64,000 nt of DNA, taken from positions 6,733,254 through 6,797,253 of the forward strand of contig CM036242.1 of assembly GCA_020698575.1 (NCBI GenBank), given 5' to 3'. Positions 48,801-60,575 of this stretch are shown piece by piece; the first letter of the stretch is position 1, and each line of letters opens with the position of its first letter. The notes under the pieces are model-generated. The model ran no database searches, was not told the DNA's origin, and worked only from the letters and a program-made list of their open reading frames with translations. Source of the DNA: Bostrychus sinensis. Its lineage: Eukaryota; Chordata; Actinopteri; Gobiiformes; Eleotridae. The position numbers were made by a program, and so were the translations under genes.

Positions 48801-49090
48801 ACGGACAGCGGCGGACGTGCGGCTCGAGCTGTTATCTTGTAAATTACAGATTAGCATAATAGATGACCCGAGGCTTGACTTGTTTTAGAGGGGTAGCTGT
48901 TCAAGGCAGAGCGGCTCGTTGCGGATGCATGATGCTTGCCGTGGGCTCGCCTCTCTGCGGTGGAGGATTGGCTGTGTCCTTGCTGCTCCAACCTGCCGCC
49001 GCCTGCCTGCGCTACAGCCTCCTGCTCCATCAGCTGCTGCGGGAGTTCCGCGTACACTCCGCAAACGGAAGCGACCGCAGCTGACGACAA
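48735..49090 (-). promoter_or_regulatory. CpG-rich segment, probable madd promoter/first exon region
   Basis: This stretch is clearly richer in G+C and CpG than the AT-rich DNA around it (runs such as gcggcggacgtgcggctcga and ccgcggtcgcg). It lies upstream of the madd start exon with no other gene between, and about 9.6 kb from the end of nr1h3. That is the expected place for the promoter. No TATA box is evident. Transcription start and orientation are inferred from position only; a divergent transcript is possible. Confidence 0.45.
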
Positions 49091-49559
49091 ACACACAATG
49101 CTTTTTTTTTTTTTTTTTTCTTAGAGGTGAGTAAGCTAGAAGTAGCCAGTGAGTTAATTATTTACTCAATATATTGTGATTATAATTATTTTTAAATCAA
49201 GCCCGTATAGTTAGCACACTGCATAAGCTTCTTCTTTTTATTTATTATGCAAGTATTTGTATTTTACAAGGAATTTTTTAAAAAGACTTAAATATCTTCA
49301 GCCTCTGCACTTTATTTGGAACTTTTTTATTTAACATTTTTGCAATATAAAAGCAAACATTCCCTGAATCAAGACAAAAGACAAGTAGACAAAAAAAAAA
49401 AAAAGGTACTCAAACAGTATACAAACATTAAAAACATCCAAAATACAAGAATATACATTGCAATTTTTTCAAAATGTACACACATGTAGAAAAAAAAACA
49501 TAACTAAATATTAAAATAATAAATCACAAGAACAACAGATTCACCTCTGGACCCTCTAG

Positions 49560-50130
49560 TGCCCATTTAAGGGCATTTTCCCCCATTGAAGGAACTATTT
49601 CAACTCATGTACTTGTATTATTAAACATCAAGGTATGCTTTTACACACTGCCACCGTCGACTGAAAAGGTCCATGCTCATTTGTAAGGAGGCAGTCATTC
49701 GTTCCATCATATATACTTATACCCTTTGTTTCCATTCAGATACTTGGTGGTGTAACCTTCTTCCAGTTTACAGTAATAATTGTCTTACCAATCAACAGAA
49801 GTATACGCAGATATATCTTTCATCAGCATTAAAGTCCTTAACGGACATGAGACCCAGAAGATAAAACAGCGGATTCTAGGGGACCTCCATTTTCACAATT
49901 CTCTCAATTTCTTCTTTAACATGTTTGCAATACACTAAGATCATTGGACAATCCCAGAATATGTGTATGGTCACCTATTTTTCCACATTTCCTCCAGCAT
50001 AGGGCCACTGAAGAATCTTTAACATAGTTAGAAATGACAAGAGGGGTGTGTAAAAATCTAATTTTAATTTCCAGTCAAATTCTTTCCACTGCTGACTATT
50101 GATACCTAGCCTCTAAACTTTATGATCAAC
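49560..50130 (-). pseudogene. L1-like LINE ORF2 C-terminal relic
   Basis: Translating the minus strand with frameshifts gives WKEFDWKLKLDFYTPL and CWRKCGKIGDHTHIFWDCP, then VKEEIERIVKMEVPL. The CW..CG..GDHTHIFWDCP motif is the zinc-knuckle-like C-terminal domain of L1-type LINEs. Several stops and frameshifts; dead. Confidence 0.7.
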
Positions 50131-50259
50131 ATTTATTCAGGGACAGCTGGTTTAAAAGGATTCATAGAAAAAATATAGGCTATTAATGTATTATTAAAAT
50201 ATTTTAATTGCATTTTTTTTATTTAATAATATTAATAACAAAATATTGACATCCATATA

Positions 50260-51253
50260 CAGCTGAAAGAAAAAGTAAATGCACCCTTTGGAAAAACTTT
50301 GGATTTGGTCATAAAATGTGATTTGATCTTCATCTAAGTCACAACAATAGACAAACACAGTCTGATTAAACTAATGCAGCCAAAAAAAAAAAAAAAAAGT
50401 GTTTATTTAATATTTAACATTCACAGTGCAGGATTGAAAAAGTATGTGAACCTTTGGATTTAAAAACTGGTTGACCTCCTTTGGCAGCAGTAACCTCAGC
50501 CAAACATTTTCTGTAGTGAAGGTCAGACCTGCACAGTGCTCAGGAGGAATTTTGGACCCTTCCTCTTTACAAAACTGTTAAAGTTCAGCAATATTCTTGG
50601 GATGTCTGGTGTGAATCGCTCTCCTGAGGTCAGGCCACAGCATCTCAGTCGGATTGAGGTCAGGACTCTGACTGGGCCACTCCAGAAGACGTATTTTCTT
50701 CTGTTGAAGCCATTCTGTTGTTGATTTGCTTCTATGTTTTGAGTCAGTGTCCTGTTGCATCCTCTGTGGTCTTAGGTTTTCCTGCAAAATGTTTGGATAA
50801 ACTTTGGAATTAATTTTACTGTTGATGATAGCAAGTTGTCCAGGCCCTGAGGCAACAAAGCGTGAAACATCCAGGTGCTCTTTTGCAAACTTCAGACGTG
50901 CAGCAATGTTTTTTTTTGTACAGCAGTGGCTTCCTCTGTGGTGTTTGACCCATTGTAGATTTGTGAACAAAGATCTCAGCTTGTGCCAGAGATTTATGTA
51001 AGTCTTTACCTGACACTCTAGGATTCTTCTTCACCTCACTGAGCGTTCTGCGCTGTGCTCTTGCAGTCATCTTTACAGGACGACCACTCCCAGGTCGCTC
51101 GTACCTATTTTACATATTTTTGCTGCATTAGTTTAAGCATATTGTGTTTGTCTATTGTTGTGACTTAGATGAAGATCAGATCACATTTTATGACCAAAAC
51201 ATGCAAAAATCCAAATAATTCTAACTTACTGCACTTACTTTTTCTTTCAACTG
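50260..51253 (-). pseudogene. Tc1-like transposon, internally deleted, both ends present
   Basis: Inverted ends CAGCTGAAAGAAAAAGTAA / CAGTTGAAAGAAAAAGTAA, with TA before the left end. Frames on the minus strand (51070-50816 and 50970-50578) give TARAQRRTLSEVKKNPRVSG, then LKFAKEHLD, GPGQLAIINSKINSKVYPN and RLLEWPSQSPDLNPTEMLW. The element is about 0.99 kb, short for Tc1 (about 1.6 kb), and lacks part of the catalytic domain between KFAKEHLD and FVASGPG. Confidence 0.85.
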
Positions 51254-51453
51254 CACATGAACTCCAAAAAACAACCCTCCTCTATACAGCACGGACCCTC
51301 AGGAAGGCTTTGTCCATGAAATGAACTTGGACTCTCTCAACATCTCAAGGTAGGACTCGGTTTTTTAGGCGATAAGAAGACTTGAACACTTGCTGTCTGT
51401 TCATATAAATAATAATATATCTGATTTATATTGTGCTTTCTAAGTCTCTCAGG

Positions 51454-51777
51454 TAGGGCTGCAACAACTAAATGGATTATTTCATTAAAATCAATTATTA
51501 AAGTTATTGTCAACTAATTGAGTAATTGTTTAATCGTTAACTGGAGCATTGATAATCTTAGAAACATGCCATGTGCTGAGAGAAAAGGTTTTATTACCAA
51601 GCCAGAGCAGTAAAAGTCACAGATCCCTTAATAGAAAATGTTAACATTGTGTTTTTGATGTATTTATGCACGATCAAAAAAAAATAAAAAAATCACACAT
51701 TTACATATACAATTATTAATCAATAAATCCAAAATATAATTGAGAGATTAATCGATTATGGAAATAATGTTGCAGCC
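51454..51777. mobile_element. hAT MITE, TAGGGCTGCAAC ends, copy 2
   Basis: Same ends and interior as 10040-10421 ('taatcgttaactg.ag', 'catgccatgtgct.agag'). The flanks allow a duplication TCTCAGGT/TCTCAAAT matching at 6 of 8 positions. Confidence 0.65.
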
Positions 51778-51913
51778 CTTCTCAAATTGCTTTACATGAG
51801 TCCTTTCCTTCCTCTGTCACACTCAGTGGTGGTGAGCTCCTTCTGTCAACCTGGACATCAGGACATCCTTGGAAAAAAGTAAAGAAAGTAAATTAAAAAA
51901 TTAAAAAATAACC

Positions 51914-53056
51914 ATGGGGAGGACATGGGGGGGGCACGGGGAGGACACGGGGAGAATACGGGGAGGACACGGGGAGGACATGGGGGGGACACGGGGAGGA
52001 CAAGGGGAGAATATGGGGAGGACATGGGGAGGACAAGGGGAGAATACAGAGAGGACAAGGGGAGGACACGGGGAGGACATGGGGGGGACAAGGGGAGAAT
52101 ACAGGGAGGACAAGGGGGAGAATACGGGGAGGACATGGGGAGGACATGGGGGGGACACGGGGAGGACACGGGGAGGACAAGGGGAGAATACGGGGAGGAC
52201 AAGGGGAGAATACGGGGAGGACAAGGGGAGAATACGGGGAGGACAAGGGGAGAATATGGGGAGGACAAGGGGAGAATATGGGGAGGACAAGGGGAGAATA
52301 TGGGGAGGACACGGGGAGAATACAGGGAGGACACGGGGAGAATACGAGGAGGATATGGGGAGGACAAGGGGAGAATACGGGGAGGACAAGGGGAGAATAT
52401 GGGGAGGACAAGGGGAGAATACGGGGAGGACAAGGGGAGAATATGGGGAGGACACGGGGAGAATACAGGGAGGACACGGGGAGAATACGAGGAGGATATG
52501 GGGAGGACAAGGGGAGAATACGGGGAGGACAAGGGGAGAATACGGGGAGGACATGGGGAGGACAATGGGAGGACATGGGAAGGACATGCGAAGGACACGG
52601 GGAGGACACAGGGAGAATACGGGGAGGACATGGGGAGGAAAAGGGGAGGATACAGGGAGAATAAGGGGAGGACACGGGGAAGACACGAGGAGGACACAGG
52701 GAGAATACGGGGAGGACAAGGGGAGGACACAGGGAGAATACGAGGAGGATAAGGGGAGGACACGGGGAGGACAAGGGGAGGACACAGGGAGAATACGAGG
52801 AGAATATGGGGAGGACACGGGGAGGACACAGGGAGAATACGAGGAGAATATGGGGAGGATAAGGGGAGAATACAGGGAGGACAAGGGGAGGACATGGGGA
52901 GGACACGAGGAGGACACAGGGAGAATACGGGGAGGACAAGGGGAGGACATGGGGAGGACGCGAGGAGGACACAGGGAGAATACGGGGAGGACAAGGGGAG
53001 GACACAGGGAGAATATGGGGAGGACATGGGGAGGACACGGGGAGGACACGGGGAGG
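51914..53056. repeat. 12-bp G/A-rich minisatellite, about 1.14 kb
   Basis: Tandem units of 12 bp such as ggggaggacacg, ggggaggacaag and ggggagaatacg. One strand is nearly pure purine with many GGGG runs. Because 12 is a multiple of 3 and the units lack stops, several frames on both strands stay open for up to 389 codons (Pro/Ser-rich on minus, Gly/Arg-rich on plus). These are not proteins. Lies between nr1h3 and the madd promoter. Confidence 0.97.
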
Positions 53057-53079
53057 TGATAGTTGGACATAGTTTTCTT

Positions 53080-53358
53080 GATTAGTTGCTTATGTCATGT
53101 GTAATAACATGATTAGTTGCTTATGTCATGTGTAATAACATGATTAGTTGCTTATGTCATGTGTAATAACATGATTAGTTGCTTATGTCATGTGTAATAA
53201 CATGATTAGTTGCTTATGTCAGGTGTAATAACATGATTAGTTGCTTATGTCAGGTGTAATAACATGATTAGTTGCTTATGTCAGGTGTAATAACATGATT
53301 AGTTGCTTATGTCAGGTGTAATAACATGATTAGTTGCTTATGTCAGGTGTAATAACAT
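53080..53358. repeat. 31-bp tandem array, nine complete copies
   Basis: Exactly nine units of 31 bp (279 bp) beginning gattagttgcttatgtca. Copies 1-4 read catg and copies 5-9 cagg at the same position; otherwise identical. A degenerate tenth partial copy follows. No spacers, so it is not a CRISPR array. Confidence 0.97.
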
Positions 53359-53359
53359 T

Positions 53360-54850
53360 GCTCAGTTGCTTTCAGAATGTGACCAATGCGTTTACAAATA
53401 CCCAGAGTCTTTCTGAATGTTATACTCAGATTTCAAAAGTAATCAGAACACTACTCCTTAAACTGTACGTACACTTTATATCTATGGAGGACAAAAAGTG
53501 CCCAAATGAAATAAATTAATACATCATTAAATAATTAATTAAATGTGCCATTAATGAAAAAAAATTGCATGTATGTAAAAAAGTATAAATAATTATTTTA
53601 CATTTTAAATGATTATTTCCTGGTCCTGTGCTGCAGTGCAGGTGTTAGAGTCCGCCTACTGGCTGATGGTGAGGTGACATAAAAATAATCACTGATGCAT
53701 TGCAGCTCAAAACCATGAAATAACTATTTAAATAGTGAAATAGTTCCATTTTATTAATTAATGACACGTTCAATGAATTCAATCATGTTTTTATTAGTTT
53801 CATTTGGGCCCTTTCCGTCCTCCATATCAGTATTTTTGCTGAATTTATTTATCAGCCTGGATTAATTGAAAGTACATTTATCAAATATTCTATAAATGTT
53901 ATAGAAAACAAGCAAAACACAAATACTACTACTGCTTCAGTGCTAGAGAATAGCTTTTATTCATACTGTACATAAAAAACTGACAGGAGGTATTAAAATA
54001 AGTTTGCATTTCTATCTTTACATTGAAACAAATGATCTTATGTACAGTTCACACACTCCTGACACCTAGTTATATGACATATGAGAAAAAAATATTTTAC
54101 TCTTTCCTTTGTTCTTATGTTGAAATATCATTTATAGTCATTGCTTTGTTAAATGGCATAACAAGAACTCATCCTAGCATTAAAATAAGCTATTCATGGT
54201 TAGCAAATTCAATATTTACTGTCAATTCTGAAACTTAAAGGAAACTTGTGGCTTAATTAAATAAGTTCAAAAACCAATGAGATAGATATTTTGTCACTAA
54301 ATGATGGATGACAGTGATTTTGATGAGTACATTCTAGTATTTTAAATAACAAATAGTCTAAAGGCAAAGTTTTAACTGAGCTTAAGTATTCTTCCTTTTC
54401 ATGTTGTGACAGTTTCATGCAGCAAACTGATAATCCCACTTTTTGTATGCAATTAATCAATGCCACAAAATACAAAAACATTACATTAAAACATTATTAT
54501 TAGAAGATAACCACATTAGTTGAATAATGTTGAGTAGCAATAACAAAAACTGTCCTCAAATCAACAATATTTTCCAGGGAGAATCCAAATTTATAGAATG
54601 CAAACTAGTTTCATTTAGTTCCTATGGAGTAAAAGTGACATTATTACCACTCTTACCACAATAATATAAATTTTGTGTTTCTGTTTACCCATACTTATTA
54701 TGTCCAGTCTTATAGATTTAAAGGGCATTTTATGTAAACTGCGTGTTGAGTAAATGTTAAAACCAACATACAGCTGTACATTAGCTCACGTCAGCCAGGG
54801 AGCCACGCATTACATTCGATTCTGACCAATTAAGGAACAGCGGAAAGCAC
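53360..54850. other. Intergenic AT-rich DNA
   Basis: No gene, no complete transposon found. Short palindromic 'attaattaatg' motifs near 53520-53760 only. Confidence 0.4.
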
Positions 54851-54854
54851 TGTA

Positions 54855-55499
54855 CACTGTAAAAAAAATCTGTAAATTTTACGGTAAAAAATTGGCAGCT
54901 GTGGTTGCCAGAATTCTACTGTAAAAATTATAAGAGGCCTGTATTTAATTTTACAGTATAATATTATCACAAATGTTGTTTTTACAGTTTTTGACTTGAG
55001 TTTTTATTATTATTTACTGTAAAATGTTAAGTTATTATATTAAAAAAAAAAATAGATTAACAGTATATTTTACAATTTGTGACTTAATCAACATTTACTG
55101 TAAAATTTAAAGTTATCTTTCAAAAAATAGATTAACTGTATATTTTACAATTGTGACTTATGTTTTAATCATTTACTGTAAAATTTAAAGTTATTATCTT
55201 TCAAAAGAATAGATTACCTTTATATTTTACTATTTGTGACTTGTGTTTTAATCAACATTTACTGTAAAATGGGTTAAAAAGGTGTTAAACTGTAATAAAC
55301 ACAGGACTCAATTATTTTAACAGTGCTATACTGTATAAATTACAAAAACAAAACTAAAAAATACTATTTTGCCTTACTTTTAATATTACAGTTAATTACT
55401 GTAACCAAAACAGTATTTTGCCAATCTATCAATTACGGTCTTTTACTGTTGAGATTTTACAGATTTTTACCATGAAATCTACAGATATTTTTTACAGTG
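54855..55499. mobile_element. MITE with CACTGTAAAAAA ends
   Basis: The ends CACTGTAAAAAAAATCTGTA and (reverse complement of right) CACTGTAAAAAATATCTGTA are inverted repeats, flanked by TA on both sides. CACTG ends and a 2-bp duplication suggest an EnSpm/CACTA-type non-autonomous element. The interior has several 'tttactgtaaaat' copies. Confidence 0.75.
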
Positions 55500-56204
55500 T
55501 AAGCATTAAATAAAATCTTAAATTTCTGGCATAGTATTATTTATTAATCATAGCCTGAAATATGTACATTTTTATACATTTCATAATAATTATCAAGTAT
55601 TAATTTATTTGTGAAAAAGCAGCACTGGTTCATTATATAGACGAGAAAATGATGGTTTTAACAAAAGCAGGATTAGTTTAACAACCGTAACAGATTGTAG
55701 CTTGGTTCATTTTTAATCAATAACATCTACATTAAACTATTTTGTGCTCTCTGTAAAAATATGAAGATAAAAAGCAAATGTGGCTAACGCATCTCTTACA
55801 CTCATCATACAATATCTGGATACTTTCCATGTGTGCCCTCTGTGCACTGAAAATAAATATGCCGTTTACATGAACCGGGGCATCTGCAAATGACCAAGAG
55901 GGTCCCTTTTGAAGTTATCTATGAGAAATTATAGATCCCTCCCAGAAATCAGGAGGTCTAATTCACATCACCTGAGCAACTCCACCATTTCTGCTGGCCC
56001 GAAAGAAATTCATATAGTAGCTCTTCGACCCTGACAAACGTACAGTCCAACTTTAACATTCAGTTTGTTTACATGCAGCAGGAGATTTAACCAAAATACT
56101 GTCTTCCCAGGGCTCATGTCGTATTCATGTGGCCTGGGTACACAGCATACCAGTAGAGCTAAATGCTATAAAACCTTTCATTTTACTCACTGATCATAGT
56201 TTAC

Positions 56205-56920
56205 TAGGGATGTAACGATTGAAGTCACGATTCAATTCACGATAACGACTTAGTTGCAGTATAGTTATGACCAAACATTTTTTTACATAGCTTATTTCTT
56301 ACATTTCTTATTAATTGAAATGTAAAAAAAACGTAGATATTAAAACAATGACATGTAAAAATTCCAAAAAATATATAACATAATTTGTTAGTGACATTTA
56401 ATAAAAACTTTCTACTCTCCTCCAAAAACAAATACACTTTAGTAGAAAGCAGCGTGTCAAAAATCTACACCTCAAGAAATATATAATGAGCCTAATATAA
56501 TATAAGATAAACTTTAGCTGTTGTTAGCCACTTAGCTTTGCGTTAGCTCGCTGCTAACAACAAGCTACTTTCTGAACGATGGCAAACGGAGAGAAACGGG
56601 TGCGGGCTAAATAAAAGCTTCAGATGTGTCTCCTGCTGTCGTTCCTTTGTCAATGAGACGCACAGAGGAGAGAACGTACGCTCCTGGGCCGCTCCGAGTA
56701 ATTAACAAATTGTACAGCATTTTCACGTTCTGTAAAGTAAAAATCGATATAAACACCCGTTTTGTTAAAGTAAAATGGCCAGGTAATGATGTCTAGTGCC
56801 AAACATGTGAGCCAGATTACACACAAAGGGGCATCGCAATTCATTTTTTTCACATCGATTCAAAATTTCTCTCTTTTGCATCGATTTTTTGCTGATTTAT
56901 GAAGAATCGTTACATCCCTG
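56205..56920. mobile_element. hAT MITE, YAGGGATGTAACGATT ends
   Basis: The left end TAGGGATGTAACGATT and right end (reverse complement CAGGGATGTAACGATT) are flanked by a perfect 8-bp duplication TAGTTTAC (56197-56204, 56921-56928). No transposase. Second copy at 36520-37341. Confidence 0.88.
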
Positions 56921-57342
56921 TAGTTTACAGTTCGACTTTGAAATGACACACAGCAAAGTCAGGAAAATGTGTTCCTTACGCGGCAACTGTTCTTCCCTTA
57001 CGAACATGAATGCATCATACCCTAAACCAGTCAAGGCAGGAAAACAACAGCTCTCCCACTCTGTATACACACGTGTCAGGAGAGAAATATGAATGACATG
57101 AATGCAAGCACAGAAGATGTTTGGATGCAGTTTAAAAAAAACTTCATGGTTATGAAGCAAAAATGTGTATGCATGTATACAAACTGAATGTTATCATGGT
57201 CTACTTGTATACAGCAGGGGAAATAAATATTGAACACGTCCACATTTTGATCAGTTAATATATTTAATAATAATATTAATAATAATAGGCTCATATTGCG
57301 CTCAAAGCACTCTTTACAATGGAGCTCAACAGTGCCTGCCCT

Positions 57343-57653
57343 CCCCCGGTTCCGGAAGAAAAATTCCTATTCATTTTCCACAAAGACACAAATCCGTATA
57401 TAAAAAGTTAAAAGGCTAATCACGTGGTAACTCATGACCATTAAACTAATAATTTTCCTATAAATACGTATCTGAAACGTGTCAAAAGGCAAAGTTCCTA
57501 ATGTATTTTATTGAAGTTTTAGTTAGATTTTGATAGAAATTAATCGTGTTATCGTTGTGAGTTACCACAGCAAGCTTTAAAAATCTTAATATACAGATTT
57601 TTCAAAAAGTCAATGGGGAAAAAGAATGGGAATTTTACTTCTGGAACCGGGGG
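57343..57653. mobile_element. Short inverted-repeat element (CCCCCGGTTCC ends)
   Basis: The left end CCCCCGGTTCCGGAAGAAAA and right end (reverse complement CCCCCGGTTCCAGAAGTAAA) match over about 40 bp. No clear target duplication. Non-coding. Confidence 0.6.
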
Positions 57654-58177
57654 TGGGCGGTCAGTTCTCAGTCACACTTGTGCCCTGGGTCACACTGATG
57701 GAAGCAAGGCCGCCAATCTGTAATAAAACTTTTACTAGATGTCAATAACAACCCAAGTAATCCACACATACAAAAGAAGCCAAACCTATAAGATCAGAAA
57801 TTGAGCTCAGTGTAATAAAATGGGTAAAAAGATCGAACTCATGAAGAAAGGGAGGTGCAAAAAGCCATTTTGACAAAATAATGTTCTTTCCTCATCCGGA
57901 TTATTCACTGGAACATTCAGAAGTTTAAAAATCCTTCTGTAACCAATGCCATCCTCATGTTTTGCAGCAATAGGATTAAAGCAAAAGTACTGAGAAAGCT
58001 CTTTGTTTTTACCCCTGAGGGTGACACATTTGTAAAGAGACACCTCTTTTTAGGCCAACAGCTGGGACTGAACCAGCTGTATATCCATTTCCACTGACGA
58101 GGGGCAGGACTGCATTGAAATTATCAGTATATTTCAGCTGGTGTCTTCCCTTTTTCTTTTTATGTGTGCAATTCCAT

Positions 58178-58702
58178 TTTATTACGCATTGCTTATTTTC
58201 TGAACTTATACGCATATGTTTGGTTTTAATTGGATTCTCACTCACATCTGGGAACGTTTTATGTCACTAACGTTTTTAGAAATACTGAGAAAAATGTTGA
58301 CATGTTCAATACCTGCTGTACAAACTGTCATTGGTTATTAAAACTAATTCTACTGAGTGCTGTTTGTAATCCTGGTATTAGCTGCAGTCAAAAGCTGCAG
58401 TCCTTATTGATGTAAAGTGGAAGTCGCTGTCTGCGTTGACACAGACACAGACAAGACTCACCTTAATGATTCATATATAATCTGTTGCTGGTAATATCTC
58501 CATAATCAACCCACATTAGCCACATTACAACAGAAAGAACAAGGCTCAAAACTAGTGTCCATATGAAAACATTTTGTAGCCTGAATGAGAGCATCATCTC
58601 CCAAAAAAAAACCCATCCTAAAACCGCTCCCTGGCCAGGCCGAATGTCTTTCTGTACGCAGAGTCTGTGCAGGCCTGGAACAGCCCAGGAGCGCGGCATC
58701 CA
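58178..58702 (-). other. nr1h3: Probable nr1h3 3'UTR
   Basis: Sequence following the nr1h3 stop codon. Two possible poly(A) signals on the minus strand lie within it: ATTAAA at 58225-58230 and AATAAA at 58178-58183. The real end cannot be fixed by eye. Confidence 0.4.
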
Positions 58703-58849
58703 TCACTCGTTCACGTCCCAGATTTCAGAGAGCAGCGGGGGCAGTTTCTTGTCCTGGAGGCGCAGAGCGAAGACCTGTTCAGAGTGGACACTGCTCAACG
58801 TGCGGAGGCTGACCAGCTTCATCAGCATCCGCGGGAACATCAGGTGGTC
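58703..58849 (-). CDS. nr1h3: nr1h3 (LXR alpha) last coding exon
   Basis: This 147-nt coding part starts in phase 0 after tgtttttag and encodes 48 residues plus TGA: DHLMFPRMLMKLVSLRTLSS, VHSEQVFALRLQDKKLPPLL and SEIWDVNE. These are the last helices of the ligand-binding domain of liver X receptor, with the AF-2 helix (LPPLLSEIWDV) that binds coactivators when oxysterol is bound. The residues match LXR alpha almost exactly, including the usual end WDVHE with H replaced by N. LXR alpha is a nuclear receptor that heterodimerises with RXR to control cholesterol efflux and lipogenic genes. LXR beta is the alternative, but the adjacency to madd argues for nr1h3. Upstream exons are outside the window. 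Confidence 0.93.
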   Translation of the reverse strand, partial: DHLMFPRMLMKLVSLRTLSSVHSEQVFALRLQDKKLPPLLSEIWDVNE

Positions 58850-58909
58850 CTAAAAACACAACACAAACACATTTATGTTCACGTCCATTTTGTTAAAGAA
58901 GTGGAGCTG

Positions 58910-59570
58910 TAACACGTCGGATACAGCTCTGTCCTGTGTCTATAATCTGTGGACAAATGAAACCAAAGTTGAGTTGTTTGGAAGAAACACACAATGCTAT
59001 GTGTGGAGAAAAACAGGCACAGCAGACCAACATCAAAACCTCATCCCCACTGTGAAGTCTGGTGGAGGAGCATCATGGTTTGGGGCTGCTTTGCTGCCTC
59101 AGGGCCTGGACAACTTGCTATCATCAACAGTAAAATTAATTCCAAAGTTTATCCAAACATTTTGCAGGAAAACTTAAGACCATCTGTCCACCAACTGAGG
59201 ATGGGCGATGCAACAGGACACTGACTCAAAACATAGAAGCAAATCAACAACAGAATGGCCTCAACAGAAGAAAATACGTCTTCTGGAGTGGCCCAGTCAG
59301 AGTCCTGACCTCAACCCAATTGAGTTGCTGTGGCATGACCTCAAAAGAGATTCACACCAGACATCCCAAGAATATTGCTGAACTTAAACAGTTTTGTAAA
59401 GAGGAAGGGTCCAGAACTCCTCCTGAGCGCGGTGCAGGTCTGACCTTCACTACAGAAAATGTTTGGTTGAGGTTACTGCTGCCAAAGGAGGCCAACCAGT
59501 TTTTAAATCCAAAGGTTCACATACTTTTTCTACCCTGTACTGTTAATGTTTACATAAATCTTCAATAAAA
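58910..59570 (+). pseudogene. Tc1-like transposase, central and C-terminal part
   Basis: Frames give NLWTNETKVELFGRNTQCYV, WRSIMVWGCFAASGPGQLAI and a shifted end of the DDE region. The first catalytic Asp position (normally W-x-D-E-T-K) reads Asn, and the frame shifts twice. It starts 60 bp from the nr1h3 last exon, inside the intron. Closely related to 43440-43960 and 50260-51253. Confidence 0.85.
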
Positions 59571-60239
59571 GCCTGAAAAAATGTTATTTTTCTTGCAGCA
59601 TTAGTTTAAGCAGACTGTTTGTCTGCTGTCTAGTAAAGTACAGTAAATAAACTATATAACTCTATTTAACTACTGTTGCCAACATAATTAACTATCATTT
59701 GCAGAGATGTGCCAACAAGCAAAAATGAATTTAAAACCAAATCCACTGCATATTTTATTATTTATGATGTCTATTTATGTAGATTTTACATGGCCTTTCA
59801 TCACCACAACAATGTTTTTCATTACCAAAATGCATCATCATCATCCTAATGCTCACTATTTGCTGATTTTAAACATTCTGACTGAAATGTTTTAAGAGTT
59901 TTTTACTGATTTTAGGTCATTTATACAGTCAAATTGTTATTAAAAAAAATTACATAAAAAAATAACTGAAATTTGTTTTTAATGCGTTACAGTAATAAGA
60001 CAAAAAGCTGCAATAAATCATTTATATTTACTCAACAAAACTAAATTTGTCATATATCTATTACACTTGAGTATTTAAAAAATTACTGATATATTTTTAT
60101 TAGAAAATGTGTTACAGTAATGAAATAAAAAACTGGCAGTGCATCAACAGCAGCACATAAATGTTAAAAATGTGCACAAACATGAAAAATCTAATTTGTT
60201 AAAAATAGAAGAGAAGTTATTTATTGCATGAGTGTTTTT

Positions 60240-60575
60240 TTCCACTCAGTTAAAAACATTTTTGTGAGAATAACCCAGGCCCTGAGAACAACAAACACCA
60301 CTCCAGGATGCCAATGGGATCAAGGAGCCCATTAAGGAGTTAATCTGAGACAAAGGGGCGTGCTTGTTATCACACACCTGGGATACTGTTCTAAAGAAGT
60401 TGGACTGCAGGTGGCGCTGTGTTCCTACCACTCCAGGTAGAAAGACTGCACCAAACCTGTTTAAATCAGCCGTAACAGCAACACCACCTGACCCTTCAGA
60501 GTAAAAAGACTGCAGGAAATGAGCAGTCGAAACATGTCTATATGAAAAAATACTTTATTAATATTCTTCTTGTTT
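60240..60575 (+). repeat. Repeat related to the 30017-30424 element
   Basis: It shares 'cacacctgggat.ctgttct' text with the spacer at 30220 and ends with a hairpin 'gactgcaggaaatgagcagtc' followed by gaaacatgtc and an A-rich tail. Single copy, without the inverted arm. Confidence 0.55.

Noticed and set aside
48851..49134. Several 60-80-codon open frames in the CpG-rich segment
   Set aside because: High G+C lowers stop frequency; frames overlap on both strands and none resembles a known protein.
51858..53070. Open frames of 275-389 codons on both strands (Pro/Ser- or Gly/Arg-rich proteins)
   Set aside because: They are produced by a 12-bp tandem repeat lacking stop triplets. All are repeats of the same few residues in several overlapping frames.
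53080..53358. Regularly repeated 31-bp units as a CRISPR array
   Set aside because: Units are directly abutting with no spacers, and the DNA is vertebrate.
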